DNA from: an uncultured Chlamydiae bacterium
Lineage (GTDB): Bacteria; Chlamydiota; Chlamydiia; Chlamydiales; Rhabdochlamydiaceae
Length of the DNA stretch: 8,830 nt
Assembly: GCA_945957075.1 (NCBI GenBank)
Contig: CAMFJP010000053.1
Span: forward strand, 1 to 8,830
Direction: 5' to 3'
The notes beneath the pieces were generated by a model, which saw only the letters and a program-made list of their open reading frames with translations, did not search any database and was not told the origin of the DNA. The position numbers and the translations under genes are program-made. Below, piece by piece: positions 1 to 7,269 of this stretch. Positions within the stretch are counted from its first letter, which is position 1. Each line of letters starts with the position of its first letter.

Positions 1-996
1 GCCCTGTGGATACCAAGTTTTACAAGTCCCCTGGATCTTATCATCTTGCCATATCACAAGGAGTTTGGGAACTTGAGAGCCTGCGTAGTATTCCCACTCC
101 TCCCCATTTTTCACCCCATTTTTTATGGTGTAAAAGGATTTTACATTTCCCTCTTTATCAAGTATCTTCACCCTGCCTTCTTCGACGCCCTGTTGATACT
201 CTACAATCTGAATAGCTGTTCCTTCTTTAAAAACGGCTTTTGTGCCCATTCCGCCCTCAATTTGAGCAATAAGTTTACCCTGCGCATCAAAATACTCCCC
301 GCGCATTAATAAACCCTCTACATACTCTTCTTCGTATTGCGGCTTGCCCTCTGTCCAAAGACCGTAAGCTCTTCCATGTCTTATATCTTTTTGATAGGGG
401 ATGTGCTCTATAGTAAAACCAGACTCATCGTAAACACACAAAAAACCGTCTAAAGCGTGATTTTTATAAGGAAGCTCTTTCCAGACCTTGCCATTTGGAT
501 GGTAATATCGACTTGTGCCTGAAAGAGCTCCTTTTGTATAAAAAAATTCAGCTATTTTATTTTCTTCTTCATCAAAAACAAGGCAGGTTCCATCAAACAC
601 CCAGCTTGCATGTGCAAGAGGATGTAAATCTCCAGCTCCCTCCAAAAGATGCGCTTCTAACTTAAGAATGCCATTTGGATGCCACTCTCTATAAAGGCCA
701 TGAGCTCTACCATCTAAAGTCTCCAAATACTGCCATATATGCCCATTGGGGTGATAGGATGTAATCAGGGAAATATTTTTGTTTTCAGCATTTCTATGAA
801 AAGTACGCTGCACTTTTTGATAAGGCTGAGGTTCTAAAAAGTTGACCTTTTCATATGCCGCAAGACGCTCTACGCCACTTAATGTTTCTGTAAACCCATT
901 TCTGTCTACAATATGAATACTGGCCAAGGGGTCGCTATGTTCTTTATGCATACTACAAGCAGCTAAAAAGACAAGAAAGAAGGAATATTTTTTCAT
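1..996 (-). CDS. MORN/YwqK-repeat lipoprotein, C-terminus cut off by the window edge
   Basis: The frame opens at an ATG at 996 and stays open for 332 codons to base 1, so the C-terminus is missing. The N-terminus is a short lipoprotein signal: lysines at 2-3, a hydrophobic stretch, and a lipobox L11-A-A-C14, so the mature protein should be lipid-anchored in the cell envelope. The rest is built of degenerate repeats of the MORN/YwqK type, with aromatic-x-P-N-G turns at about 81-85 (YHPNG), 105-109 (WHPNG), 165-169 (YHPNG) and 328-332 (WYPQG), plus related G-x-Y/W units between (for example 197-250 and 273-312). Such repeats form beta-hairpin arrays; their function in bacterial surface proteins is generally unknown. 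The start overlaps the stop of the GspM-like gene in an ATGA, so the two are probably translationally coupled. Base composition matches the neighbours. The lipoprotein and repeat calls are seen directly; a role with the secretion-platform genes is inferred only from the operon. Confidence 0.85.
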   Translation of the reverse strand, partial: MKKYSFFLVFLAACSMHKEHSDPLASIHIVDRNGFTETLSGVERLAAYEKVNFLEPQPYQKVQRTFHRNAENKNISLITSYHPNGHIWQYLETLDGRAHGLYREWHPNGILKLEAHLLEGAGDLHPLAHASWVFDGTCLVFDEEENKIAEFFYTKGALSGTSRYYHPNGKVWKELPYKNHALDGFLCVYDESGFTIEHIPYQKDIRHGRAYGLWTEGKPQYEEEYVEGLLMRGEYFDAQGKLIAQIEGGMGTKAVFKEGTAIQIVEYQQGVEEGRVKILDKEGNVKSFYTIKNGVKNGEEWEYYAGSQVPKLLVIWQDDKIQGTCKTWYPQG

Positions 997-1574
997 GAAG
1001 CGTACTTTTCCCTTTTTATAAGTTTCATATCAATAATGAAAAGATCTTCTTCAGACGAAGCAGGGACTTTTTTCAAATAAAAATCACGCACAATCAATTG
1101 AGGCCGTCCATTTTTAGGGGTAAATCCACCAATCGTTACCCCCTCTATTGAAGATAAAAGACGTTTTAAGTCCTCCATATTAAGAGCTACTGGATGCTGC
1201 TGCTTTTCCTCAACCTCAATCAAGTAATCATCTTTTGTGATTTTTTCTTCCGCAAAAAGCAACCGATTATCAAGAATTTCCGAAGAAAAAGACCTCAAAG
1301 AGCCTAGTTTTTGTCCAAGAAAAGAAAGCGTTTCGATGTTTTTATCGAGATAAAAATGATCTGCCCTATTGAGCTGTTTAGATAGAATCTCCCCTTGCTC
1401 ATTAATACGCCCTGCATAAACCTCTCTAGAAGACAAAATGCGCATTTCCTTTTCAAGGTTTTCCACTACATCTAATTTTTCCTGCACGTGTAAATAAAGA
1501 CAAAAAAAGGGAATACAGCAAGCAATAGCTATCGCTATATAGGCTAAAGGGTGATAAAGATAATACAGTTTCAT
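993..1574 (-). CDS. GspM/PilO-like inner-membrane protein (remote similarity)
   Basis: This 193-residue protein has a short cytoplasmic start, one hydrophobic helix at about 9-29, a charged heptad-like coiled-coil stretch at about 30-70, then a small mixed alpha/beta region (about 115-190) with the order strand, helix, strand expected of the ferredoxin-like fold of GspM and PilO. That layout and size match GspM/PilO, which pairs with GspL or PilN at the inner membrane and helps anchor the assembly platform of type II secretion or type IV pili. No sequence motif alone proves the family, so the call rests on topology plus position directly behind a GspL-like gene. The start codon lies in an ATGA overlap with the upstream gene and the stop lies in another ATGA overlap with the lipoprotein gene, so all three are probably made from one message. 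An alternative is a chlamydia-specific membrane protein with chance resemblance. Confidence 0.6.
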   Translation of the reverse strand: MKLYYLYHPLAYIAIAIACCIPFFCLYLHVQEKLDVVENLEKEMRILSSREVYAGRINEQGEILSKQLNRADHFYLDKNIETLSFLGQKLGSLRSFSSEILDNRLLFAEEKITKDDYLIEVEEKQQHPVALNMEDLKRLLSSIEGVTIGGFTPKNGRPQLIVRDFYLKKVPASSEEDLFIIDMKLIKREKYAS

Positions 1575-2875
1575 AAAAATTTAGGGGTTAAAAAAAAGGA
1601 GGTTCGATAAAAAGAGCCTTCAACATGCCATCCAATTTCTTTTGTTCGATCAATCACATCTTTTTCTGAAAGCAAACTATCATGAAAAGCACGGGCGAGC
1701 TGAGCAGATGGGGATGTGAATTCAATATCTACATGCACTAGGTAATCTTGGTGTGGTCTACTTAGCTGAGGGTAATCTTCTAATCTATAATGCACAGAAG
1801 CTATTTCTATACCCTCCCCACTATCCGACATCTTATTCAAACAAGGATGCGTAGAAAGCCACGTAAGAACATCTGCCACTTTAGGAACTTCTTTGGCAAA
1901 AGGTGAATATGGATGCTGAGAATTAATATGCAGTTTCCATTCTGGCAATGAGTTAAAGCCTCTGTTTCTCAAAGCACTTTCTATAACCTCTTTGCGTTTA
2001 TCAAGAGAAGAGAGTGAAAAGCCAGCACATACAGCCGCTAAAACACAAGAAAGGGCAAAAGCTGAAACGGCATATATACCCTGCTTATTGACCGTTTTTT
2101 TTGATAAAAATTTACCCTGTCTAAATTGCACAGCATCCTTATAAATCAAGGCATCCAAAGCATACCCTATTGGAATTGCAAAAGAGGAGTACTGTTTGGG
2201 AATCCTCAAAGTAGAAGGAATGTCTTCTGGAACGTCACCTGTAAGCACAAGGGGGTGTTCTAAAGAAGGTAATTTGTTTTTTGCAAAGGCTTGCAATCTT
2301 TCTATCATTACATCAACAGAAGAAGACTCTAGATACCAATCTTTTGCAAGCGCGTGCGTTAACCTTAAGGATTTATTTTCTGCAACAACAAAACAGCTGT
2401 TTTCTTGAGAAAAATGCAGAACTGAAAAAGAGGTGAGATCAGGAAAAAAATAGGAAACTGCTCTTACAAGAGCCTGAGGGGTACAGGAAACATGAGTGGC
2501 ATCTATTTGCTGTGTATGTAGCATCTCAAGATGCTTGGTTAAAGCTGTGTGATGGGTGGCGACTACAAGAAGAGTAGATCTATCTTTTTCGATCATCTTG
2601 GGAAGAACAATCGCTTCATGAAGAGGATAGGGTATTAAAGGTTCTATTTGAAAAGGGAGAACAGAAAGAATTTCCTTTCTCCGCTTTAAGGGAATCTGAA
2701 CCTCTCTAACCAGTGTATCCTTCGCTTCAAGACCCGAGACGGTTATCGTGTTTTTCGGGGATAAAGGAGGTGTTTTCTCTTCTGTCACCCACTCGATATG
2801 AATAGACCCCTTTCTTTTACAAAGAAGGGCTCTTTGTTCCCTGTTTCCTTCAACGTACACACCTATTGCATGCAT
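1571..2875 (-). CDS. GspL/PilM-N-like secretion or pilus platform protein
   Basis: This 434-residue protein begins with an Ile-Gly-Val-Tyr-Val strand like the first strand of actin-like PilM/GspL proteins. Around 62-90 it has the segment R-K-E-I-L-S-V-L-P-F-Q-I-E, close to the 'aLPf-LE' stretch of GspL. Residues 247-256 (AVQFRQGKF) resemble the N-L/F-x-Q-G-x-F motif that precedes the membrane helix in GspL and PilN. A single hydrophobic helix follows at about 266-289, then a short coiled region and a C-terminal alpha/beta domain (about 325-434). The order cytoplasmic actin-like part, one helix, C-terminal domain is that of GspL, which links the secretion ATPase GspE to GspM. The ATG at 2875 is chosen because it starts the first strand; no strong Shine-Dalgarno site is visible upstream. 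It is the first gene of the overlapping operon with the GspM-like and lipoprotein genes. The family call is inferred from these motifs and topology. Confidence 0.65.
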   Translation of the reverse strand: MHAIGVYVEGNREQRALLCKRKGSIHIEWVTEEKTPPLSPKNTITVSGLEAKDTLVREVQIPLKRRKEILSVLPFQIEPLIPYPLHEAIVLPKMIEKDRSTLLVVATHHTALTKHLEMLHTQQIDATHVSCTPQALVRAVSYFFPDLTSFSVLHFSQENSCFVVAENKSLRLTHALAKDWYLESSSVDVMIERLQAFAKNKLPSLEHPLVLTGDVPEDIPSTLRIPKQYSSFAIPIGYALDALIYKDAVQFRQGKFLSKKTVNKQGIYAVSAFALSCVLAAVCAGFSLSSLDKRKEVIESALRNRGFNSLPEWKLHINSQHPYSPFAKEVPKVADVLTWLSTHPCLNKMSDSGEGIEIASVHYRLEDYPQLSRPHQDYLVHVDIEFTSPSAQLARAFHDSLLSEKDVIDRTKEIGWHVEGSFYRTSFFLTPKFL

Positions 2876-2892
2876 ATGCTACTTGTGCCCCC

Positions 2893-2921
2893 GTGACAAA
2901 AATCGTACAACAACGTAAATT
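2893..2921 (+). promoter_or_regulatory. possible sigma-70-type promoter for yggT-dus
   Basis: GTGACA at 2893-2898 (5 of 6 to TTGACA), a 17-base spacer and TAAATT at 2916-2921 (4 of 6 to TATAAT) lie in the 54-base divergent gap. Transcription would begin near 2928, practically at the ATG at 2930, which would make the yggT message leaderless or nearly so. This is a weak motif match in a small space and no Shine-Dalgarno site is visible. Confidence 0.3.
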
Positions 2922-2929
2922 AATTGGCT

Positions 2930-3193
2930 ATGTTAGGATATGTAGTCCGCCTCCTTTTTACAAGCTATACGCTCATTCTAATCGTGCGCCTTGTTGGCTC
3001 TTGGTTTCCCGCATTTGCAAGACACCCATTTATGCGGTTTTTATCCCACTATACGGACCCCTACCTCAATATATTTCGCAGGCTAATTCCCCCTATCGGG
3101 GGAGTCTTAGATTTAAGTCCTATCTTAGCCTTTCTTGGACTACAAGTTTTAGAATATTTTTTACTTACAATTATATATAAAGTCTTTGCATAA
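2930..3193 (+). CDS. yggT: YggT-family small membrane protein
   Basis: From the ATG at 2930 this gives 87 residues. There are two hydrophobic segments (about 3-26 and 62-85) joined by the signature loop of the family: W25-F-P, then T42-D-P-Y-L at 42-46 and R51-x-I-P-P-I-G at 51-57, followed by L-D-L-S-P (60-64). YggT proteins are widespread membrane proteins whose role is not settled; links to osmotic tolerance and to cell division or membrane organisation have been proposed. A TTG at 2924 in the same frame is an alternative start; I prefer the ATG because it begins the hydrophobic helix directly, and no Shine-Dalgarno site favours either. The gene is divergent from the secretion-platform operon and is followed after 3 bases by the dihydrouridine synthase gene, so the two are almost certainly co-transcribed. 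Confidence 0.85.
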   Translation: MLGYVVRLLFTSYTLILIVRLVGSWFPAFARHPFMRFLSHYTDPYLNIFRRLIPPIGGVLDLSPILAFLGLQVLEYFLLTIIYKVFA

Positions 3194-3196
3194 TTT

Positions 3197-4180
3197 ATGC
3201 GCTCTCTTTTTCTCGGCCCCTTACCTCTATCTTCTCCTATTATCTGCGCTCCTTTAGCCGGATGTTCAGATCTCCCTTTTCGCTTAATGCTTGCTAAATA
3301 CAAACCTGGGCTTATGTACTGCGAAATGGTAAAAATGGAGGCATTAATTCGCAAAGACATACAAACCTATGGGATGCTAGATTACACAGAAGCTATGAGG
3401 CCCATTGGAGCCCAACTGTGTGGAAGCAACCCCTCGATTGCCAGCGCATCTGCAAAAATCATAGAAGATCTTGGCTTTGACGTTTTAGATCTTAATTGCG
3501 GCTGCCCTGTCGATAAAGTCACAAAAGATGGCAGCGGCTCTGGGATGTTAAAAACACCTGAAAAAATAGGAGACATTATCTCCGAAATGGTACGCACCGT
3601 AAAAATTCCTGTAACAGTGAAAATTCGGGTTGGCTGGGATCAAAATAGTATCAACGCCCCAGAAGTTGTAAAAATCGCTAAATCAGCAGGGGCTAGCGCC
3701 GTCTGCGTACATGGAAGAACAAGAGCTCAAGGGTACCAAGGACCTGCAAACTGGGACTACATTCGCGCTTGCAAAGAGGTAGCAGAAAACATGCCCCTCA
3801 TTGGCAATGGAGACATCTTTTGCAAAGACTCGGCAAGCTCTATTTTAGAAAAAACAGGGTGCGATGCCGTTCTACTCGCAAGAGGCCTCATGGGATCTCC
3901 TTGGCTTATTGAAGATGTGCGTCTGATGTTACAAGGTCTTCCTGCCAAAGAGCGCCCACAGAGTATGCTGAAAGAGGCCCTTTTAGAACACATGGATTAT
4001 ACAGCTGCCTATCGCCCTGAGCACAAAGCTGTTTTGGACATGCGCAGAGTAGGGTGCTGGTTTTTGCGCGGTATTCATGGAGCCAGACAACTAAGAGAAT
4101 CCATCAATAGAGCCTCTTCTCTTGCAGAGGTCCGCTCCTATATCGAAACAAGCAACTGGGATCAGGAAGAGACTCTATAA
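3197..4180 (+). CDS. dusB: tRNA-dihydrouridine synthase (DusB/NifR3 type)
   Basis: This 327-residue flavoprotein should reduce specific uridines in tRNA D-loops to dihydrouridine with FMN and NAD(P)H. Motifs seen in order: A18-P-L-A-G-C-S-D at the FMN site, E43-M-V (43-45), G71-A-Q-L-x-G (71-76), D98-L-N-C-G-C-P-V-D-K-V (98-108) with the catalytic cysteine at C103, V141-K-I-R (141-144) with the active-site lysine K142, V171-H-G-R-T (171-175), G203-N-G-D-I (203-207) and A228-R-G-x-M-G-S-P-W (228-236). The C-terminal helical domain (about 255-325) is the tRNA-binding part. Length is normal for the family. The assignment to tRNA-dihydrouridine synthase is firm; the DusB subtype is inferred from overall resemblance to the NifR3 group, and chlamydiae may use one Dus for several sites. 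The start is 3 bases after the yggT stop. The gene converges on rdgB with no clear terminator between. Confidence 0.93.
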   Translation: MRSLFLGPLPLSSPIICAPLAGCSDLPFRLMLAKYKPGLMYCEMVKMEALIRKDIQTYGMLDYTEAMRPIGAQLCGSNPSIASASAKIIEDLGFDVLDLNCGCPVDKVTKDGSGSGMLKTPEKIGDIISEMVRTVKIPVTVKIRVGWDQNSINAPEVVKIAKSAGASAVCVHGRTRAQGYQGPANWDYIRACKEVAENMPLIGNGDIFCKDSASSILEKTGCDAVLLARGLMGSPWLIEDVRLMLQGLPAKERPQSMLKEALLEHMDYTAAYRPEHKAVLDMRRVGCWFLRGIHGARQLRESINRASSLAEVRSYIETSNWDQEETL

Positions 4181-4204
4181 ACCTAAAAAACTGATATTCC
4201 TAAA

Positions 4205-4240
4205 CATGTAAGGGTGGGAGCGTCACAGCGGCTGCGTAAT
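4205..4240. repeat. short GC-rich repeat-like element between dus and rdgB
   Basis: Bases 4228-4239 (gcggctgcgtaa) recur exactly in reverse complement at 8739-8750, and both copies are in gene-free DNA. Outside the core, the two regions share CATGT at the matching outer edge and GAGC in the middle, as if both were decayed copies of one palindromic unit. This copy also lies inside a loose 7-base inverted repeat (acatgta at 4204-4210, tacatgt at 4255-4261). One 12-base match in a window of this size can arise by chance, so membership of a repeat family is tentative. No T-run accompanies it, so it is not a standard terminator. Confidence 0.35.
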
Positions 4241-4253
4241 ACTAAACACGGTG

Positions 4254-4874
4254 CTACATGTGAGCTTCTAGTGATTCGGCAACAAGATTTTGTAAAAAAG
4301 GAATCATTTTATCTAAAGCTTTTCTTCGATGAGATACACGATTTTTTGTCTCCTCGTCCATTTCAGCAAATGTCTTACCATATTCATGCTTAATAAAAAT
4401 GGGGTCGTAACCAAAGCCCTGCCCCCCTTTTTCTTGAAAGGCAATAGAGCCCTGACACATTCCAGAAACAACTTTTTGAAGTCCTTTTGGACTTGCAAGC
4501 GCAATCCAACACTCAAAATATCCATCCCTTTGGACATCTGTTAACTCACGCATATCGCTAAGTAATTTCTGTCTGTTATCCTTATCGGAAGCACTCTTTC
4601 CTGCATATCGAGAAGAAAAAACTCCAGGAGCCCCCTGCAAAGCTGGAATAACTAATCCCGAATCATCCGCAAGCACAAGCCTATCTAAAACTTGTGCCGC
4701 ATGGACAGCCTTATGAATCGCATTTGTTTCAAAAGAATCCCCCTCTTCAGGGGGTAAATGATAAGATGGAAAGTCCCTAAGAGAAAGTAAATCACACCCA
4801 GAGACAAGCTGTCTCAACAGAGACTTATACTCTCGTAACTTATGCACATTATGCGTTGCAATCACAAGTTGCAT
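4254..4874 (-). CDS. rdgB: RdgB/HAM1 non-canonical purine NTP pyrophosphatase
   Basis: This 206-residue enzyme should hydrolyse ITP, dITP and XTP to their monophosphates plus pyrophosphate, keeping deaminated purines out of DNA and RNA. The family motifs are all present: A6-T-H-N-x-H-K-L-R-E (6-15) for phosphate binding, E44-G-D-S-F-E-x-N-A (44-52), the acidic catalytic motif A69-D-D-S-G-L (69-74), G81-A-P-G-V-F-S-S-R-Y-A-G (81-92), G153-F-G-Y-D-P-I-F (153-160) for base recognition, and S181-H-R (181-183) followed by K-A-L. The length is typical. The ATG at 4874 begins the usual first strand (MQLVIATHN). No Shine-Dalgarno site is visible. The gene lies 159 bases downstream of greA on the same strand, with a strong hairpin between them, so it may be read through from greA or have its own weak promoter. 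It converges with the dihydrouridine synthase gene. Confidence 0.94.
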   Translation of the reverse strand: MQLVIATHNVHKLREYKSLLRQLVSGCDLLSLRDFPSYHLPPEEGDSFETNAIHKAVHAAQVLDRLVLADDSGLVIPALQGAPGVFSSRYAGKSASDKDNRQKLLSDMRELTDVQRDGYFECWIALASPKGLQKVVSGMCQGSIAFQEKGGQGFGYDPIFIKHEYGKTFAEMDEETKNRVSHRRKALDKMIPFLQNLVAESLEAHM

Positions 4875-4921
4875 AAAAATATCCCATTACGTTTTTTTGA
4901 AAAAACCGCGCTTTTTGGCAC

Positions 4922-4981
4922 ATTTAAAACCAAATTTCTCGGCAATATGTCCCCATATTACTTCAAAATTTGGTTTTAAAT
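4922..4981. repeat. perfect 16-base inverted repeat (long hairpin) between greA and rdgB
   Basis: The left arm 4922-4937 (atttaaaaccaaattt) and right arm 4966-4981 are exact reverse complements. The 28-base interior holds a second inverted repeat, aatatg at 4944-4949 and catatt at 4954-4959 around a 4-base loop, so a two-tier hairpin can form on either strand. It lies 52 bases past the greA stop and about 47 bases before the rdgB start. No T-run follows at once on the minus strand; one (TTTTTT) comes about 15 bases later. It could be a terminator or attenuator between greA and rdgB, an RNA-processing or stability element, or a small miniature-transposon remnant. The structure is seen directly; the role is not known. 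Confidence 0.8.
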
Positions 4982-5033
4982 CTCCTCAAAAATCTTTATT
5001 TTTTCAAACAAAGAAAATTTCAAAAGAGGCATA

Positions 5034-7187
5034 TTAAAGAGCAGAATGAATGCCTATAATCGTAAAAGACTCTCCTTGAAATTGAAAAGATTCTCCCACT
5101 TTTAATCCCTTCATCGCCTGTGCCAGCTTGGACTGAAAAGAGAGGATATGATTGTCTGGGTCCGCATCCCATGGGCCTAAGAGCTTGTAACATACGCTCT
5201 CGTTTTTGCTATTTTTACATTCTACAGCAGATCCAACTTGCACAGAACCTGTAGAAATGTCCTCTTTGTGGATAATACGGGTTTGGTTTAATTGATCCGA
5301 AAGAAATTTCAACTCTGCCTGCAAACGGTCCCTTCTTTCTAGAGCGGCTTTAAATTCGGCATTTTCTCTAAGATCTCCATGGGCTCTTGCAACCTCTATA
5401 TCTTTTGCATTCTCCACAGTTTCTACGGTAGCTATTCGCTGAATGCGCTCTTGCAGCTTATATAAACCCTCTTGAGTCGTCCAAATAACACCCTCCTCAG
5501 TATCCTCCGCTACATGCTTTTTTTTCCCTTTACTAAGGGATGGATGGGCCACTTCCGCAAGCGAATGTAATATTTTGATGTCATGGCTACTAAGAGAATG
5601 ACACTTACTAGCTAAAAGCAAAAATTCTTCCACTTCTTTGATTGTCGTATGTTGAAAAATATCGCGCACGATTGCATACCGTCCCTGAGACAAAATACTA
5701 TGAATCTTTTTAACCCCATCCCTATTTGAGACGTCGGATTCCAAAGCACTTAATAAAATCAAAAGAGATTCAAAAAACAAAGCTCTACCTGCATGATCCG
5801 AAAACGGTAAACTTGAGGAAGCAATCAGCTTTTGAAAATACCAAAGGAAAGCAGTGGCATACTTTGCAGGATCTGTAATAAGTTTTTCTAAGGTCGCTTT
5901 AAAAAGAGCCTCATCAGCTGGCAAAAGTTCCTGCAAAATATATTCTCTCAGAAGACTATACTCTGATGAAATAAACAATTTTGCAAATAGCTCTTTCCAC
6001 TGGGGAAGTACTTTTTTTACTTCTACAAGAGCTCTTTTTTTAAACGCCTGTATTTCTATAGATTCAATCAGACTTTCTATAGAAGGACTACGCTGCAAAA
6101 GCTGTCCAATTGCTGGATATTCCTTATCTTCTGAAAGATCCGCAAGGAAAAAATGAATTTGCAATTCCTGCCCCTCCGTTAGCTCCTTAAACGAAAGGAT
6201 GTCTGATAATTGTCCACAGAGCAGCTGCCTAAACTCTACGTTTTTTAATGTTTCTGGGAAGTCTCTTGTAAAAGAATAGACCATTTGGATAAGCGTAGCA
6301 GCATCTGGCTTATTTTCTAGAGCCTTGCTAAGACGTTCTTCATGAGTTACACGATTTGCCTGGATGCTAAAAGGCTCCTTAAGATCTTCTGGACTATGAA
6401 TCATCGTATCTTTTTTCATTTTAGCGCGCGCAGATTGCCACCACCGCGTCCACTCACTAGCTGGAATGACAAGCTCACATAGTTCGTCTTTTATCTCCGC
6501 TGCTGTTTTTGGTCCCAAATCTTTAAGTAGCATATGCATCACAGCTAAAGGATCGTCTTTTGCTTTTTTCTCTAGCCCATCAGGATTACCAAAACGAAGA
6601 GCTAGGAAATGATCACTTGGAATAGGAATAAGCATCTTGAACGCCATACCAAATGATATATCTTTTTTTCCTGGGGCATAATCAAACTCAACAGTCAATT
6701 GTTCTCTAATTAAAGATAAGTCAAGAATTTCTCCGACTCCCCAACCTCCGGTATGAAAAACGTAATTACCTTTTTTCATGTGTAAAAGAAGCTCAAAACG
6801 GCTGATCGCCCCTTGAAAGCTCTCTTTACCTCTAAGACCAACCATACGAATACGCTCATTAAAATGAGGGGTATTTTCGTATTTTTGTTTTAAATATTCG
6901 TAAGCAAGTTGCGCAAGTTGCTCACTATTTGTTGTTTGCACATCAACAATGCAAGAAAGCACAGCATCGGAACCTGGTCCCTTTTCCATAATTAGCCAAA
7001 GAGGAAGAATTCTTTCGACATGTTTACCAAAAGACTCAGCAAAATCGGCGTCTTTCACAGAGCGCAAAATCGCACAAGCCTCCTCTGCATCTAGCTCGTC
7101 AGAGGCACAATACTCCTCCCATAAGCGCAAAAAAGAAGGGTAATCTCTATTGGCTATTTTTGACCGAAATTCCTTTAGATAACTCAT
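5034..7187 (-). CDS. greA: long-form transcription elongation factor GreA (chlamydial type)
   Basis: The C-terminal 150 residues are a full GreA: an antiparallel coiled coil at about 567-640 with the tip motif G604-D-L-R-E-N-A-E-F (D605 and E608 match the acidic residues that coordinate the RNA polymerase active-site metal), then the FKBP-like domain at about 642-717. GreA enters the secondary channel of stalled polymerase and stimulates cleavage of the backtracked RNA 3' end. The first 560 residues are an extension: helices (1-130), a small beta-rich segment at about 135-200 with H136-M-K-K-G-N-Y-V-F-H-T-G-G-W-G-V-G-E-I that recalls the SH3/Tudor-like CarD and TRCF polymerase-interacting fold, a tryptophan-rich motif at 246-250 (WTRWW), and an alpha-helical array (about 280-555). 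A lysine-rich linker (553-558) joins this to GreA. The start is supported by GAGGA seven bases upstream and by a promoter at 7232-7260. The length (717) fits chlamydial GreA and strongly suggests the host group. Confidence 0.95.
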   Translation of the reverse strand: MSYLKEFRSKIANRDYPSFLRLWEEYCASDELDAEEACAILRSVKDADFAESFGKHVERILPLWLIMEKGPGSDAVLSCIVDVQTTNSEQLAQLAYEYLKQKYENTPHFNERIRMVGLRGKESFQGAISRFELLLHMKKGNYVFHTGGWGVGEILDLSLIREQLTVEFDYAPGKKDISFGMAFKMLIPIPSDHFLALRFGNPDGLEKKAKDDPLAVMHMLLKDLGPKTAAEIKDELCELVIPASEWTRWWQSARAKMKKDTMIHSPEDLKEPFSIQANRVTHEERLSKALENKPDAATLIQMVYSFTRDFPETLKNVEFRQLLCGQLSDILSFKELTEGQELQIHFFLADLSEDKEYPAIGQLLQRSPSIESLIESIEIQAFKKRALVEVKKVLPQWKELFAKLFISSEYSLLREYILQELLPADEALFKATLEKLITDPAKYATAFLWYFQKLIASSSLPFSDHAGRALFFESLLILLSALESDVSNRDGVKKIHSILSQGRYAIVRDIFQHTTIKEVEEFLLLASKCHSLSSHDIKILHSLAEVAHPSLSKGKKKHVAEDTEEGVIWTTQEGLYKLQERIQRIATVETVENAKDIEVARAHGDLRENAEFKAALERRDRLQAELKFLSDQLNQTRIIHKEDISTGSVQVGSAVECKNSKNESVCYKLLGPWDADPDNHILSFQSKLAQAMKGLKVGESFQFQGESFTIIGIHSAL

Positions 7188-7231
7188 GCCTTTTCCTCGA
7201 AAATATTGTACTAAAACATCTTGCGTTGGCG

Positions 7232-7260
7232 AGTATAGGTCTATATCTAATTATCTTCAA
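7232..7260 (-). promoter_or_regulatory. sigma-70-type promoter for greA
   Basis: Read on the minus strand, TTGAAG (7260-7255, 4 of 6) is separated by exactly 17 bases from TATACT (7237-7232, 5 of 6). Transcription would start near 7225, giving a leader of about 38 bases that contains the GAGGA ribosome-binding site of greA. This is the best promoter match in the window, and chlamydial sigma-66 recognises the same consensus. Confidence 0.65.
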
Positions 7261-7269
7261 TCTACAAAC

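Noticed and set aside
6..309. Two short plus-strand frames in the first 300 bases
   Set aside because: They are antisense to a continuous 332-codon lipoprotein frame with clear repeats, which explains this region.
2866..3180. A 104-codon plus-strand frame over the yggT region
   Set aside because: It is a frame-shifted shadow of yggT; the YggT signature (DPYLNIF, IPPIGG, LDLSP) is in the other frame.
4887..4985. An open stretch of 32 codons on the minus strand upstream of and in frame with rdgB, after a GAGGA site
   Set aside because: It has no ATG, GTG or TTG start, ends in TAA five codons before the rdgB ATG, and is explained by the inverted repeat it covers. A 10-codon ATG frame from 4956 is also 28 bases from the GAGGA and lacks other support.
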